Positions 16,810 through 25,828 of a stretch of DNA of 58,429 bases are shown here, one piece after another (the first letter of the stretch is position 1; the number at the start of each line of letters is the position of its first letter). The stretch lies in the NCBI GenBank assembly GCA_012719955.1, contig JAAXZI010000039.1, positions 1 through 58,429 on the forward strand, written 5' to 3'. The notes beneath the pieces were generated by a model that was given only the letters and a program-made list of their open reading frames with translations, was not told the origin of the DNA and searched no databases. This stretch comes from Phycisphaerae bacterium. Its GTDB lineage: Bacteria > Planctomycetota > Phycisphaerae > UBA1845 > PWPN01. Made by a program: the position numbers and the translations under genes.

Positions 16810-16829
16810 AAGTTAGTAATCGCTAACTT
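16810..16829. promoter_or_regulatory. operator-like palindrome 2 upstream of the activase operon
   Basis: AAGTTAGTAATCGCTAACTT: 7-bp arms AAGTTAG/CTAACTT, sharing the core GTTAGT...CTAAC with the site at 16720-16735; the centres are 92 bases apart. It lies 131 bases upstream of the 608-residue activase-component gene. The rest of 16585-16960 has no gene. Confidence 0.5.
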
Positions 16830-16960
16830 GCGGATGAGCCCCCCGGACGGCGGCACCGGCAGTGGCGCGTTTACGGTCCGGAGAGCGTGTCGGGCAGGGA
16901 TGCAACGTACGGACGCGGGCTTGCGATTCACTTTATCCCATTCTTGAGGCGAGGTGATTC

Positions 16961-18787
16961 ATGAGCGCTATCGGTGCGCACGTGCGAACCGGGCTGGACG
17001 AGCCGCGACAGGTGTCGTTGCCGGTCGTGGGCCAGTCGATGGGGAGCGAAGAGGCGATTCGGGCGGTTCTGGCCATGGAGCGGGCCCGGCTGATGGATGA
17101 GGCCGGGCTCAACGTCAGGCCCATCGCTCACTTTCGCCGGCCGGCGGAACGGGCCTTCACCAAGGCGGAACGCGCCCACGTGACCGTGCTGTTTGGCGGG
17201 TTGACCCTCCGGCACGAGCACCTGCTGGTCGCGGCGCTGGAGGGACTGGGCTACAGGGTGGCCCTGGTGCCCACGCCGCGCAAGGCGGATTTCCAGGCCG
17301 GCAAGGAATACGGCAATAACGGGCAGTGCAACCCGACGTACTTCACCGTCGGGGCCTTGGTGAACTACCTCAAGGATCTGCGCGATCGCCAGGGGCTCTC
17401 CAAAGAGGAGATTCTGCGGGACTACGTGTTCATTACCGCCGGCGCCTGCGGGCCGTGCCGGTTTGGCATGTACGAATCGGAATACCGGCTGGCGTTGCGG
17501 AACGCCGGCTTCGATGGCTTCCGCGTGCTGCTGTTCCAGCAAGGCGGCGGTCTCAATCAGTCGGAGCTGGAGGCCGGGATAGAGTTCAACGTGAACTTCT
17601 TCCTGAGCCTGCTCAACGCGATCCTGATGGGCGACCTGCTCAACGAGGTGGCCTACCACGTGCGGCCCTACGAGGTAGTGCCGGGCCGAACAAACGAAGT
17701 GTTCCGCGCGTGCGTGCAACTCTGTCAGGATCGGCTGCGAAACAAGCGCTACGACCATCTTCGCGGGGGATGGCCGGCCTGGGTGCTGAGCAAGCTCGTC
17801 TCTGTGTCAGGGCCGGAGGATGCGGCCAAGTTCCTGGACCAGCTTCGGGGCGACTACTACGTGTCCGCATTCCGGGAATGCGCCCACATGATTGACGAAG
17901 AGATCGAGGTGGACTACACACGGCCCAAACCCATCGTGAAGATCACCGGCGAGTTCTGGGCTCAGACCACCGAGGGCGACGGCAATTTCAACATGTTCCC
18001 GTTCCTGGAGCGCGAGGGCGCCGAGGTGCTGGTGGAACCGATCGGGACGTGGATCGCGTACCTGATCAACCAGGTACGGACCGAGGCCCGGGACCGGCGC
18101 GGCCTGAAGAACGGAGTCGAGCGGCCGGGGCGATGGGCGATCCGCGAGCGGCTCCGGCTTCAGGCGGAGTACTACCGGAAAGTGCTGAAATTCAACCTGG
18201 CGGAAAAGGTGCTGGTGCGGGAATTCAACCGGCTTCGCGCGGGGCTGGGCGGGACGACCCACCCTCTGGCCAACCAGCTCGAACTGCAGCGTCTGGGACA
18301 CCCCTACTACAACAGCCGGACCGGCGGCGGCGAGGGGCATCTTGAAGTCGCCAAGGCCATCTACTACTGCAACCGGGACCTGGCCCACATGGTCCTGAGC
18401 CTCAAGCCGTTCGGGTGCATGCCCAGCACCCAGTCGGACGGGGCTCAGGCGGCGGTGGTGGCCCACTACCCGGACCTGATTTACCTGCCGATCGAGACCT
18501 CCGGCGAGGGCGATGTCAACGCGCACAGCCGCGTACAGATGGCCCTGGGCGAGGCCAAGGTCAAGTGCCGCAACGAGTTCAGGAAGGCGGTGGAGCGCAC
18601 GGGGTTCACCCTTGAGCAGATCCGCGACTATGTGGCGGCACACCGCGAGCTGCGCCGGCCGTTGCTGCCGGTGCCCCACCGTCCGGGGGTCATCGGCCGG
18701 GCGGCCAATTTCGTGCTGCATGTCGGGGATCTGATGAAGGCCGATCCGGCGCTGGCGGTGGCCCGGCGGGCAATCGCGGCAGTGTAG
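16961..18787 (+). CDS. 2-hydroxyacyl-CoA dehydratase activase-related protein (COG3581-like component)
   Basis: 608 residues. Cysteine motifs typical of the dehydratase-like half of these systems: GNNGQCNPTYF near 115-125, TAGACGPCRFGMYE near 160, YYCNRDLAHM and KPFGCMPSTQSDG near 465-490. In many bacteria this region is fused to the C-terminus of a giant activase of about 1400-1500 residues. Here it is a separate gene placed 57 bases before the ATPase gene. Established knowledge: BadF/BadG/HgdC-type activases use ATP to drive low-potential electron transfer to Fe-S partners in anaerobes. No HgdA/HgdB-type dehydratase is in the window, so the substrate is unknown. Start ATG 16961 with GAGGTG upstream. 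Confidence 0.8.
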   Translation: MSAIGAHVRTGLDEPRQVSLPVVGQSMGSEEAIRAVLAMERARLMDEAGLNVRPIAHFRRPAERAFTKAERAHVTVLFGGLTLRHEHLLVAALEGLGYRVALVPTPRKADFQAGKEYGNNGQCNPTYFTVGALVNYLKDLRDRQGLSKEEILRDYVFITAGACGPCRFGMYESEYRLALRNAGFDGFRVLLFQQGGGLNQSELEAGIEFNVNFFLSLLNAILMGDLLNEVAYHVRPYEVVPGRTNEVFRACVQLCQDRLRNKRYDHLRGGWPAWVLSKLVSVSGPEDAAKFLDQLRGDYYVSAFRECAHMIDEEIEVDYTRPKPIVKITGEFWAQTTEGDGNFNMFPFLEREGAEVLVEPIGTWIAYLINQVRTEARDRRGLKNGVERPGRWAIRERLRLQAEYYRKVLKFNLAEKVLVREFNRLRAGLGGTTHPLANQLELQRLGHPYYNSRTGGGEGHLEVAKAIYYCNRDLAHMVLSLKPFGCMPSTQSDGAQAAVVAHYPDLIYLPIETSGEGDVNAHSRVQMALGEAKVKCRNEFRKAVERTGFTLEQIRDYVAAHRELRRPLLPVPHRPGVIGRAANFVLHVGDLMKADPALAVARRAIAAV

Positions 18788-18844
18788 GGCCCAGCGGCGG
18801 ACAGCCGGTGATTCCAGGCGAATGACGAGGGACAGGGAGGTTTT

Positions 18845-21800
18845 ATGGCCGTGATTTCTTTGACGGTCGCGAGTGCTGAAGGAAAGTCAAGCGGCGGATG
18901 TTCTTCGGGCGGGTGCTCGATCGGCGGGTGTGGTTCCGGGAATGGGAACGGCCACGCCGCCCCCCTGCTTTTACAGTTGAACGTCGGCGCGCTGATCACC
19001 GAGCGATCCAGGCCCCGGATCGAGCCGCCGCCCTTTGAAGGCACGCCCGAGTATCCCCGGGGGCTGCTGATCGGGCTGGACGTCGGATCCACCACGGTGA
19101 AGTTCGTGGTGGTGGATCCGGTGACGGACCGCATTCTGCTCAAGGATTATCAGCGGCACGAGACCCGGCAGCCAGAAAAGTGCCTGGAGATGCTCGCCCG
19201 GATTGAAGCCGAGTTCCCGCACGTCCCCCGCAACGCCTTCCGTATTTTCGTGACCGGCTCGGGCGGAGCGAACATCGGACGGCACATCGGGGCCAAGTTC
19301 GTGCAGGAGGTCAACGCGGTCTCGCTGGCCGTCGAGAAGTACTATCCGGATGTCCAGAGCGTAGTGGAACTCGGCGGGCAGGACGCCAAAATCATCGTCT
19401 TCAAAACCGACGAAGAAACAGGCAGAAAAAAGAAGATCCCCTCGATGAACGACAAGTGCGCCGGGGGAACGGGAGCCGTGATCGACAAGATCAACGCCAA
19501 GCTGAAGATCCCGCCGGACAAGCTGTGTGAGATGGGCTATGACGGGTTGCGGCTGCACCCGGTGGCCGGCAAGTGCGGGGTGTTCGCGGAGACGGACATC
19601 AACAGCCTGCAGAAACAGGGTGTGCCGCCGGAGGAACTGATGGCTTCTCTGTTCGAGTCCATCATCATGCAGAACCTGTCGGTGCTCACCCGGGGGCACA
19701 CGCTGCGCCCCAAGGTTTTGCTGCTGGGCGGGCCGAACACCTACATCCGGGGCATGGTGGAGTGCTGGCGGCACAATATTCCGCTCATCTGGAAAGAGCG
19801 GCGCGTGCAGTTGCCCCCGGGGGCCACACCCGAAGAGCTCATCATCGTGCCGGACAACGCCCAGTATTTTGCGGCCATCGGGGCGGTGGAATTCGCCAAG
19901 GTGGAGCTGGAGGACAACCCCAACCAGGGCGTGTACCTGGGGCTGGACGGGCTGAAATGGTACCTCGAAGTCGGGCGGATCGAGGAGAAGAAGGCGGCCG
20001 GTTCCGCCGGACTGGTCAAGAGCGAGGAGGAACTGCGGCGGTTCATGGAGCGATACCGCAAGGAGCCGTGGAGCCCGCCGAAGCTGCGGCCCGGAACGCA
20101 GGTCGAAGGCTTCATCGGTCTGGACGGCGGCTCGACCAGCACCAAGGCCGTACTCCTCGACCGAGATCGCAACGTGGTGGCCAAGGCGTACCAGCTTTCG
20201 AAAGGCAACCCGATTGAAGACACCATGGACGTGTTGCGCGAGCTGGAACACCAAGTGCATGAACAGGGCTGCACGCTGAAGGTGCTGGGCGCGGGCACCA
20301 CCGGGTATGCCAAGGACATCCTGAAGGACGTGATCGGCGCGGACGTGGCCCTGGTGGAGACGGTGGCGCATACGGAGAGCGGGCTGTTCTTCTATCCCGG
20401 CACGGACGTCATCGTGGACGTAGGCGGCCAGGACATCAAGCTGATCATCCTGAAGGACGGGCGGGTCAAGGATTTCAAGCTGAATACGCAATGCTCGGCC
20501 GGCAACGGCTACTTCCTGCAATCCACCGCCGCCGGGTTCGGCCATGACGTCCGGGAGTACGCCGATCTTGCCTTCAGCGCCCAGGCCATGCCGGAGTTCG
20601 GCTATGGCTGCGCGGTGTTCATGCAGTCGGACATTGTGGATTTCCAGCGGCAGGGATGGACGGCCACGGAGATCATGGCCGGGCTGGCGGCGGTACTGCC
20701 CAAGAACATATGGTTATACGTGGCCCAGACACCCAACCTGGCCAAGCTGGGCCGGAAGTTCGTACTCCAGGGCGGCACGCAACACAATCTCGCGGCGGTC
20801 AAGGCCCAGGTGGACTTCATCGAGTCGCGTTTCGCCGGCACGGGCATCACGCCGGAGATCATCGTTCACCAGCACTGCGGGGAATCAGGAGCCATCGGCT
20901 GCGCCATCGAGGCCCATCGGCTCTACACCGAGCAGGGACTGAAGACCTCCTTCATCGGCATGGAACGGGTTCAGCAGATCCAGTACCGCACCACGCGCAG
21001 CGAGGCCACACGCTGCTATTTCTGCAAGAACAAGTGTCTGCGGACCTTCATCGACGTAAAGACGGAAACCGGTAAGACCGGCGCGTTGATCGACCTGTCC
21101 GCGCACGTGATCAAGAACGGGGCCGAATCCGGCCATCACGCCCGCATCAAGCGCGCTGCCCGCGAGGGCGAAGAAGTCGAACGGCCGGCGTTCAAGAAAT
21201 CGGGCCTGGGCTTCCAGAGCAAGGTGCCCCTGCAGCCGGGCGAGCAGCGGCTGATCATCGCGACCTGCGAAAAAGGCACCGTGGAGAGCGTGGACGATAT
21301 GCGCGAGATCAAGGCGGGGCTGGATGCAATCAAGAAGGCCAACCCGAACCTGATGCAGATCGCCGCCCGTGACGCGTTCAAGGCCTGCGAAGTGGAGAAC
21401 GTCTCCGATCCGCTGCCGGAAGCGAAGTGGTGGCATGCGCCCGCCTGCCGGCAAACAGTCCGGCGGCGCCGCGAACTGATGCAACGCCGCGCGCAGGTGC
21501 GCATCGGCATCCCGCGGGTGTTGAACATCTACAGCCACGCGCCTTTCTTCATCGGCTTTTTCCAGTCGCTGGGCATCCCCCACGGCAACCTGGTCTTTTC
21601 AGACTACACCAGCGAGGAGCTGTACAAGCGCGGGGCCAAACGCGGCTCAATCGACCCGTGCTTCCCCAGCAAACTGGGCATCCCGCACGTGCACGACCTG
21701 CTGTTCGTGCAGCATGAGAAAACGCCGCTGACGCACATCTTCTTCCCGATGGTGGATTCGTTCCCCACGATCCTGGAAAACGTGCAGGCCAGCCGGGCCT

Positions 21801-22720
21801 GCCCGACGGTGGTGGCCACGCCCGAAGCCACGCACGCGGCCTTCATCAAGGAAGGCGACCTCTTCAAGGAGCGTGGGATCGTCTACAAGAAAACCTTCCT
21901 GAACCTGGATCAGCCGGCGTTGTGCGCCCGGCAGATGTACCTGGACTGGAAGGATGAGCTGGGGCTGTCCGAGGGGGAGGCCGAGCGGGCGACGCAACAG
22001 GGCCTGGCGGCACTGCGGGGCTTTGAGACCCGCATGCGGCGGCTGGCCCGCGAAGTGCTCGACCAGTTGGAGCGCGAGGACCGGCTGGGGGTGGTGGTGT
22101 TGGCCCGGCCCTACCACAACGACCCCGGCGTCAACCACGAGATCTGCGACGAGCTTCAGAAGCTCGGTTACTCCATCTTTTACCAGGATATGCTTCCCAC
22201 CGATCCGGACCTTCTCGAACGGCTCTTTGGCGAGGAGGTGCGCATGGGGCACTTCCAGTCACCGCTGTCCATTGATGACGTCTGGAAGAACAGCTACTCG
22301 GAGAACACCAACCGCAAGCTCTGGGCAGCCAAGTACGTGGCCCGGCATCCCAACCTGGTGGCCCTGGAGCTGTCCAGCTTCAAGTGTGGGCACGACGCGC
22401 CGATTTACTCGAACATCGAGGAGATTATCGAGCGCTCCGGCACCCCCTACTTCTGCTTCAAGGACATCGACGAAAACAAACCGGCCGGGTCCATCAAGAT
22501 CCGTATCGAGACCATCGCTTACTTCCTGAAGCGCTACCGCGAGCAAATGGTACGGGACAGGCAGAAGCGGGCAGCCATCGAGAGGAAGCTGGCACACCTG
22601 GAGGCGCAGTTGCGACGCGCGGCTCGCCGGGCGGAGACCGGCCTCCCTGGTGAGGCGCACCGCAACCGTTCTGATTCGCAACTCAGAGAGGCAGTTCTCA
22701 CGGCCCTGGAAGCTGAATAG
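18845..22720 (+). CDS. giant acyl-CoA dehydratase activase (two BadF/BadG ATPase domains plus DUF2229)
   Basis: 1291 residues. N-terminal Cys/Gly stretch (GGC repeats at C19, C24, C29), first ATPase domain (about 73-370; GLDVGSTTVKF, NDKCAGGTGA, CGVFAETDI), second ATPase domain (about 420-700; GLDGGSTSTKA, TQCSAGNGYF, CAVFMQSD), a CYFCKNKC motif near 725, and a DUF2229-like region to about 1240, ending in a basic helical tail. The cysteines in the CAGGTG and CSAGNG loops and before FAE/FMQ match the cluster-bridging ligands of HgdC. It probably forms an ATP-driven electron donor with the preceding 608-residue protein. Strong RBS GGGAGG before ATG 18845. Expression is probably controlled from the region holding the two GTTAGT palindromes. 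Confidence 0.88.
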   Translation: MAVISLTVASAEGKSSGGCSSGGCSIGGCGSGNGNGHAAPLLLQLNVGALITERSRPRIEPPPFEGTPEYPRGLLIGLDVGSTTVKFVVVDPVTDRILLKDYQRHETRQPEKCLEMLARIEAEFPHVPRNAFRIFVTGSGGANIGRHIGAKFVQEVNAVSLAVEKYYPDVQSVVELGGQDAKIIVFKTDEETGRKKKIPSMNDKCAGGTGAVIDKINAKLKIPPDKLCEMGYDGLRLHPVAGKCGVFAETDINSLQKQGVPPEELMASLFESIIMQNLSVLTRGHTLRPKVLLLGGPNTYIRGMVECWRHNIPLIWKERRVQLPPGATPEELIIVPDNAQYFAAIGAVEFAKVELEDNPNQGVYLGLDGLKWYLEVGRIEEKKAAGSAGLVKSEEELRRFMERYRKEPWSPPKLRPGTQVEGFIGLDGGSTSTKAVLLDRDRNVVAKAYQLSKGNPIEDTMDVLRELEHQVHEQGCTLKVLGAGTTGYAKDILKDVIGADVALVETVAHTESGLFFYPGTDVIVDVGGQDIKLIILKDGRVKDFKLNTQCSAGNGYFLQSTAAGFGHDVREYADLAFSAQAMPEFGYGCAVFMQSDIVDFQRQGWTATEIMAGLAAVLPKNIWLYVAQTPNLAKLGRKFVLQGGTQHNLAAVKAQVDFIESRFAGTGITPEIIVHQHCGESGAIGCAIEAHRLYTEQGLKTSFIGMERVQQIQYRTTRSEATRCYFCKNKCLRTFIDVKTETGKTGALIDLSAHVIKNGAESGHHARIKRAAREGEEVERPAFKKSGLGFQSKVPLQPGEQRLIIATCEKGTVESVDDMREIKAGLDAIKKANPNLMQIAARDAFKACEVENVSDPLPEAKWWHAPACRQTVRRRRELMQRRAQVRIGIPRVLNIYSHAPFFIGFFQSLGIPHGNLVFSDYTSEELYKRGAKRGSIDPCFPSKLGIPHVHDLLFVQHEKTPLTHIFFPMVDSFPTILENVQASRACPTVVATPEATHAAFIKEGDLFKERGIVYKKTFLNLDQPALCARQMYLDWKDELGLSEGEAERATQQGLAALRGFETRMRRLAREVLDQLEREDRLGVVVLARPYHNDPGVNHEICDELQKLGYSIFYQDMLPTDPDLLERLFGEEVRMGHFQSPLSIDDVWKNSYSENTNRKLWAAKYVARHPNLVALELSSFKCGHDAPIYSNIEEIIERSGTPYFCFKDIDENKPAGSIKIRIETIAYFLKRYREQMVRDRQKRAAIERKLAHLEAQLRRAARRAETGLPGEAHRNRSDSQLREAVLTALEAE

Positions 22721-22752
22721 AACCGCCCCCAATCCAAACGACGGATCACGAT

Positions 22753-23169
22753 TCAGGTGGACCGGCGGCCGGCAGCCCGTCCCGCGTGGCCGCGTTGATG
22801 GGCACGTCCATTGGCGCGGCGTCCCTTTTTGCCTTCGAGAAACTCCTTGAGGGCCATGGCCGCGTTGTGCTCCTGGTCGCGCGAGCCGTATACCAGCGTG
22901 ACCTTCCCCTGAGAGGCCTTTTTTCGCAGCAACTCCACGGCCTCCGGGCGGCCTTTAAGTTCCTCGAAGTAGCGGCGGCGAAACTCATTCCACTTGGCCG
23001 GCTCGTGGCCGAACCATTTCCGCAGTTCAGGGCTGGGAGCCACATCCTTGAGCCATAAATCCAGGGCTGCCTCGTCCTTGCTGACACCCCGCGGCCATAA
23101 CCGCTCCACCAGAACGCGGAAGCCGTCGGTGGGTTCCGGCGCGTCATAGGCTCGTTTGGTGATCAACAT
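22753..23169 (-). CDS. DUF488 family protein
   Basis: 138 residues. Typical family features: KRAYD start, RVLVERLWPRGVSK, LWLKDVAPS, LRKWFGHEP, and TLVYGSRDQEHNAA near 95-108. The domain ends at about residue 115; the last 20 residues are basic and may be an extension. The function of the family is unknown. RBS GGGAGG is 8 bases before ATG 23169. It is 23 bases before the next minus-strand stop, so it forms a pair with the AhpD-like gene, and is convergent with the activase gene (33-base gap). Confidence 0.88.
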   Translation of the reverse strand: MLITKRAYDAPEPTDGFRVLVERLWPRGVSKDEAALDLWLKDVAPSPELRKWFGHEPAKWNEFRRRYFEELKGRPEAVELLRKKASQGKVTLVYGSRDQEHNAAMALKEFLEGKKGRRANGRAHQRGHAGRAAGRRST

Positions 23170-23192
23170 GTCTGTCGCCTCCCGCTGATTTC

Positions 23193-23666
23193 TCAGACCG
23201 TCACCGGCTGGTGGGCCGGCTGGTACGTGCCCGCCGGTTTCCGAAAGCTGATCGCAAAGCGGTTCCAGCCGTTGATGGCCACCACCGCCGCGGTCAGGTC
23301 CACCAGCTCCTTCTCATCGAACTGCCCGCGAGCCCAGGCATAGACGTCGTCGGGCACGTGGTCCTCACAGACGCGGGTTACCGCCTCCGCCCACGCCAGC
23401 GCGGCCCGTTCGCGCTCGCTGAAGTACGGCGACTCCCGCCAGACCGGCAGCGCGTAAATCCGCTCCTCGCTCTCTCCGGCGGCACGCAAGTCCTTGCTGT
23501 GCATATCCACGCAGTAGGCACAGCCGTTGATCTGCGAGGCCCGCAATTTGACCAGTTCAAGCAGGCCGGGCTCCAGCCCACAGCTCCGCAGGTATTTGTC
23601 CAGCCCGTACATGGCCTGCATGACGCCGGGGGCCACCTTCTCATAGGGAATACGTGGGGTCATCAT
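23193..23666 (-). CDS. carboxymuconolactone decarboxylase / AhpD-like protein
   Basis: 157 residues. The alkylhydroperoxidase-type redox motif GCAYCVDMH (CxxC and histidine) lies near residue 52, within the helical CMD domain; WAEAVTRV and INGWNRFAISF follow. Family members reduce peroxides or act as general thiol-dependent antioxidants. Start ATG 23666 has GAGGAGG just upstream. It is transcribed towards DUF488 and is divergent from the cupin gene at 23814 (147-base gap), which may belong to the same stress response. Confidence 0.9.
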   Translation of the reverse strand: MMTPRIPYEKVAPGVMQAMYGLDKYLRSCGLEPGLLELVKLRASQINGCAYCVDMHSKDLRAAGESEERIYALPVWRESPYFSERERAALAWAEAVTRVCEDHVPDDVYAWARGQFDEKELVDLTAAVVAINGWNRFAISFRKPAGTYQPAHQPVTV

Positions 23667-23813
23667 GAATCCTCCTCAGAACTGTTGTTTCTGATCGGGA
23701 AGCTCTTCATGGGCATCCCCCATATTCTTCATCCTATGCCCGAACTGATGGAATACCCTGATATACTATGGAGGATAGATGGAATGCGGCCGGGAAACAG
23801 CACGGAGCCAGAC

Positions 23814-24203
23814 ATGAGCACGGAAACGACTGAGCGTCTGCGTGAACACCCCGACACGCGGCTCGCGGACTCGCAAGTCGCGGTGGACTTTGAAGCCGTG
23901 GCCGCACGTTTACGGGCGGAACCGAGCGCGGGCGAAGGTGGTCACCGTCAACAGGTGGTGTACCGGCACGGCCCGGTTACCATCACCTTGTTCACGTTCG
24001 ACCGCTTCACACACCTGCCTGAACATGCGGCCAGGGGCGTCGTGAGCATGCAGGTGCTTCGAGGCCGGCTGAAAATCACGGCTGAGGGCCGGGTCTACCA
24101 GATGGGCCCCGGCCAGATGCTGACGCTCGCTCCCGAAGTCCGCCACGCCGTCGCCGCTGAAGAGGAAAGCGACCTGCTGGTCACCATCTGCCTCACAAAA
24201 TGA
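23814..24203 (+). CDS. cupin domain protein
   Basis: 129 residues with one double-stranded beta-helix (about 45-125): FTHLPEHAARG, VLRGRLKI, GPGQMLTLAPEVRHAV. Metal-ligand positions are reduced to the histidines of LPEH and RHAV, as in small regulatory cupins. Start at 23814 with GGAG six bases upstream; an in-frame ATG at 23784 with GGAGG nine bases upstream would add 10 residues and is equally possible. Divergent from the AhpD-like gene. Confidence 0.8.
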   Translation: MSTETTERLREHPDTRLADSQVAVDFEAVAARLRAEPSAGEGGHRQQVVYRHGPVTITLFTFDRFTHLPEHAARGVVSMQVLRGRLKITAEGRVYQMGPGQMLTLAPEVRHAVAAEEESDLLVTICLTK

Positions 24204-24380
24204 TGTCACGGCCGAGCCCCATACCGGTGTTCTCCCAAATACCGGTGTTCGCCAAAATGATGTAGCAGCCGGGCTCCGTACCGGCCGTTCGTGCCGGAGC
24301 CCTCCACACCGTGCCTGCCGGGCTCCGTACCGGCCGTTCGCACCCACACGTCGCAACACCGTACCCCGGCAGGGCTCTTT
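24196..24380. repeat. local short-repeat cluster between convergent genes
   Basis: CAAAATGATGT occurs at 24196 and 24253; ATACCGGTGTTC at 24221 and 24239; and GCCGGGCTCCGTACCGGCCG plus TTCG at 24268 and 24317. The arms GGGCTCC (24271-24277) and GGAGCCC (24296-24302) can form a hairpin, so part of this may terminate transcription of the convergent cupin and SGNH genes. Otherwise it looks like slippage-derived duplication. No gene is present. Confidence 0.5.
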
Positions 24381-24477
24381 ATACCAGCCGTTTTCGTTAG
24401 CCCCGAAGAGACCGCTGCGAGCGCATCCACTGACTTGGCCCCGCGGTCACTTCAGCAACTGAATACTCCATGAGCCG

Positions 24478-25671
24478 TTACTCATACTCAATCAGCAGCG
24501 CGGAGAGCACATCCGCGTAGAGGCGATGGCCAAAGTCGTTGGGGTGGTTGACGCCGTTGCCGGTCAGGTCGAGATAAGGCTTGCGGGCCAATATCGCCTC
24601 CCAGACCGCTGTCATGTCCGCCAGGGCCACGCCGGGGCCGGTCAACTTGCGCATTGCGTCGCGATATTGGAGCAACCTCTCCGGATTGGCCAGGCGCCAA
24701 TCCCTGTTCGGCAACATGGAGGCCACCAGGATAAACTCGGCTTCCGGCCGGGCCTGGCGCACGGCGGCCATCTGGGCCTTCAGGTCGGCGATGAAGTCTT
24801 CGACGGGCCGGCCGCCCGTTTCGCCGGTGCTGTCGTTCATGCCCCAGGCGAGAATCACCAGGTCCGGGTTTTCGGCCGCAACCGGGCCGATGTGCTGAAG
24901 GCCCCAGGCCGCGGTCTGGCCGCCCTCCGAATAGTTGCGGAAGGTGATGGTGGAGCGGTAGGCCCGGGTGAGATTGGCCAGCAGCAGCTCCTGATAAGGA
25001 GGTTGGAAGGGCGCGACTCCGGCCCACTTGGACGCGTTGCAGCCCGTGGAAATGCTGTCGCCGAAGAGGACCACTTTCAACGGGCGGCCCGCGCGCAGGG
25101 AGCGAATGGTGGCCGGCAGCTCACGTTCGGCGAACCGGGGCGGCGGGACCGTCCATTCATCACCGGCGTGCTGGTAGGTAACCACCACCTGCATGTCCGC
25201 GTATTCGTGAGTAGCGCCGAAGAGAATATCCCCCCGGCCATCGCGCCGGACGAGACCGAATGGTTGACTGCCCTTAGGCGGGGTAAGTTCCGCCATTGTC
25301 TTGGCGGGAATCGTTGATCCCTGAGGCAAAACGAGCGATCGAGAACCGGCCGTGTGCTGGTAATCCGTGCCGGGACGATAAACAGTCTTCCCGTCAGAGC
25401 TGGCGACGGACAGGATCTTGAGCGGGGCAAACAAGAGCGTACCGGTGGCCGGCCCGCCGTCTTCCGGCCGGATAAAGAGCACGCTCTCGCCGATCATGGT
25501 GTTCGATTTCCAGAAGGGCTTCGAAGCATCGGCGACGGGCTGAGTCTCTGGCGCAGGGCGCGACTCCGTGGTGGCCACCACTCCGGAGTGCATGTAATGA
25601 CACGCACCAAGACAGGCGGGAAACCAGGAGACCAGCCGGATCCATGCGAAGATTCCATTGCGAGTTGTCAT
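24478..25671 (-). CDS. SGNH/GDSL-type esterase lipoprotein
   Basis: 397 residues. Lipoprotein signal: MTTRNGIFAWIRL, a hydrophobic stretch and a perfect LGAC lipobox (cysteine near 24). N-terminal beta domain (about 50-190), then the SGNH hydrolase fold: block I VVLFGDSISTG (nucleophile Ser), GGQTAAWG, block III GMNDSTG, and block V HPNDFGH (catalytic Asp/His). It likely deacylates surface or dietary polysaccharide outside the cytoplasmic membrane. Start at 25671 is chosen because it sits directly before the signal sequence; the longer reading from 25734 would bury it. Confidence 0.85.
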   Translation of the reverse strand: MTTRNGIFAWIRLVSWFPACLGACHYMHSGVVATTESRPAPETQPVADASKPFWKSNTMIGESVLFIRPEDGGPATGTLLFAPLKILSVASSDGKTVYRPGTDYQHTAGSRSLVLPQGSTIPAKTMAELTPPKGSQPFGLVRRDGRGDILFGATHEYADMQVVVTYQHAGDEWTVPPPRFAERELPATIRSLRAGRPLKVVLFGDSISTGCNASKWAGVAPFQPPYQELLLANLTRAYRSTITFRNYSEGGQTAAWGLQHIGPVAAENPDLVILAWGMNDSTGETGGRPVEDFIADLKAQMAAVRQARPEAEFILVASMLPNRDWRLANPERLLQYRDAMRKLTGPGVALADMTAVWEAILARKPYLDLTGNGVNHPNDFGHRLYADVLSALLIEYE

Positions 25672-25828
25672 AATCGTGGCCAGTCTACCGGGGACGCTCC
25701 GGCATGCAAGCGGCCTTTCGATTGATTGTGCCACAAAGTCAATGTACGTTAGTCGCTTTCGCGCTGGGGCGGTCCCTCAAGCGTTGAAGGTTGCAAAGCC
25801 CGAAGGCATCAAGGAGAGGCATCATCAC

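Noticed and set aside
18971-20545. 524-codon open frame on the minus strand
   Set aside because: Antisense shadow of the giant activase, which has complete domain motifs in its own frame.
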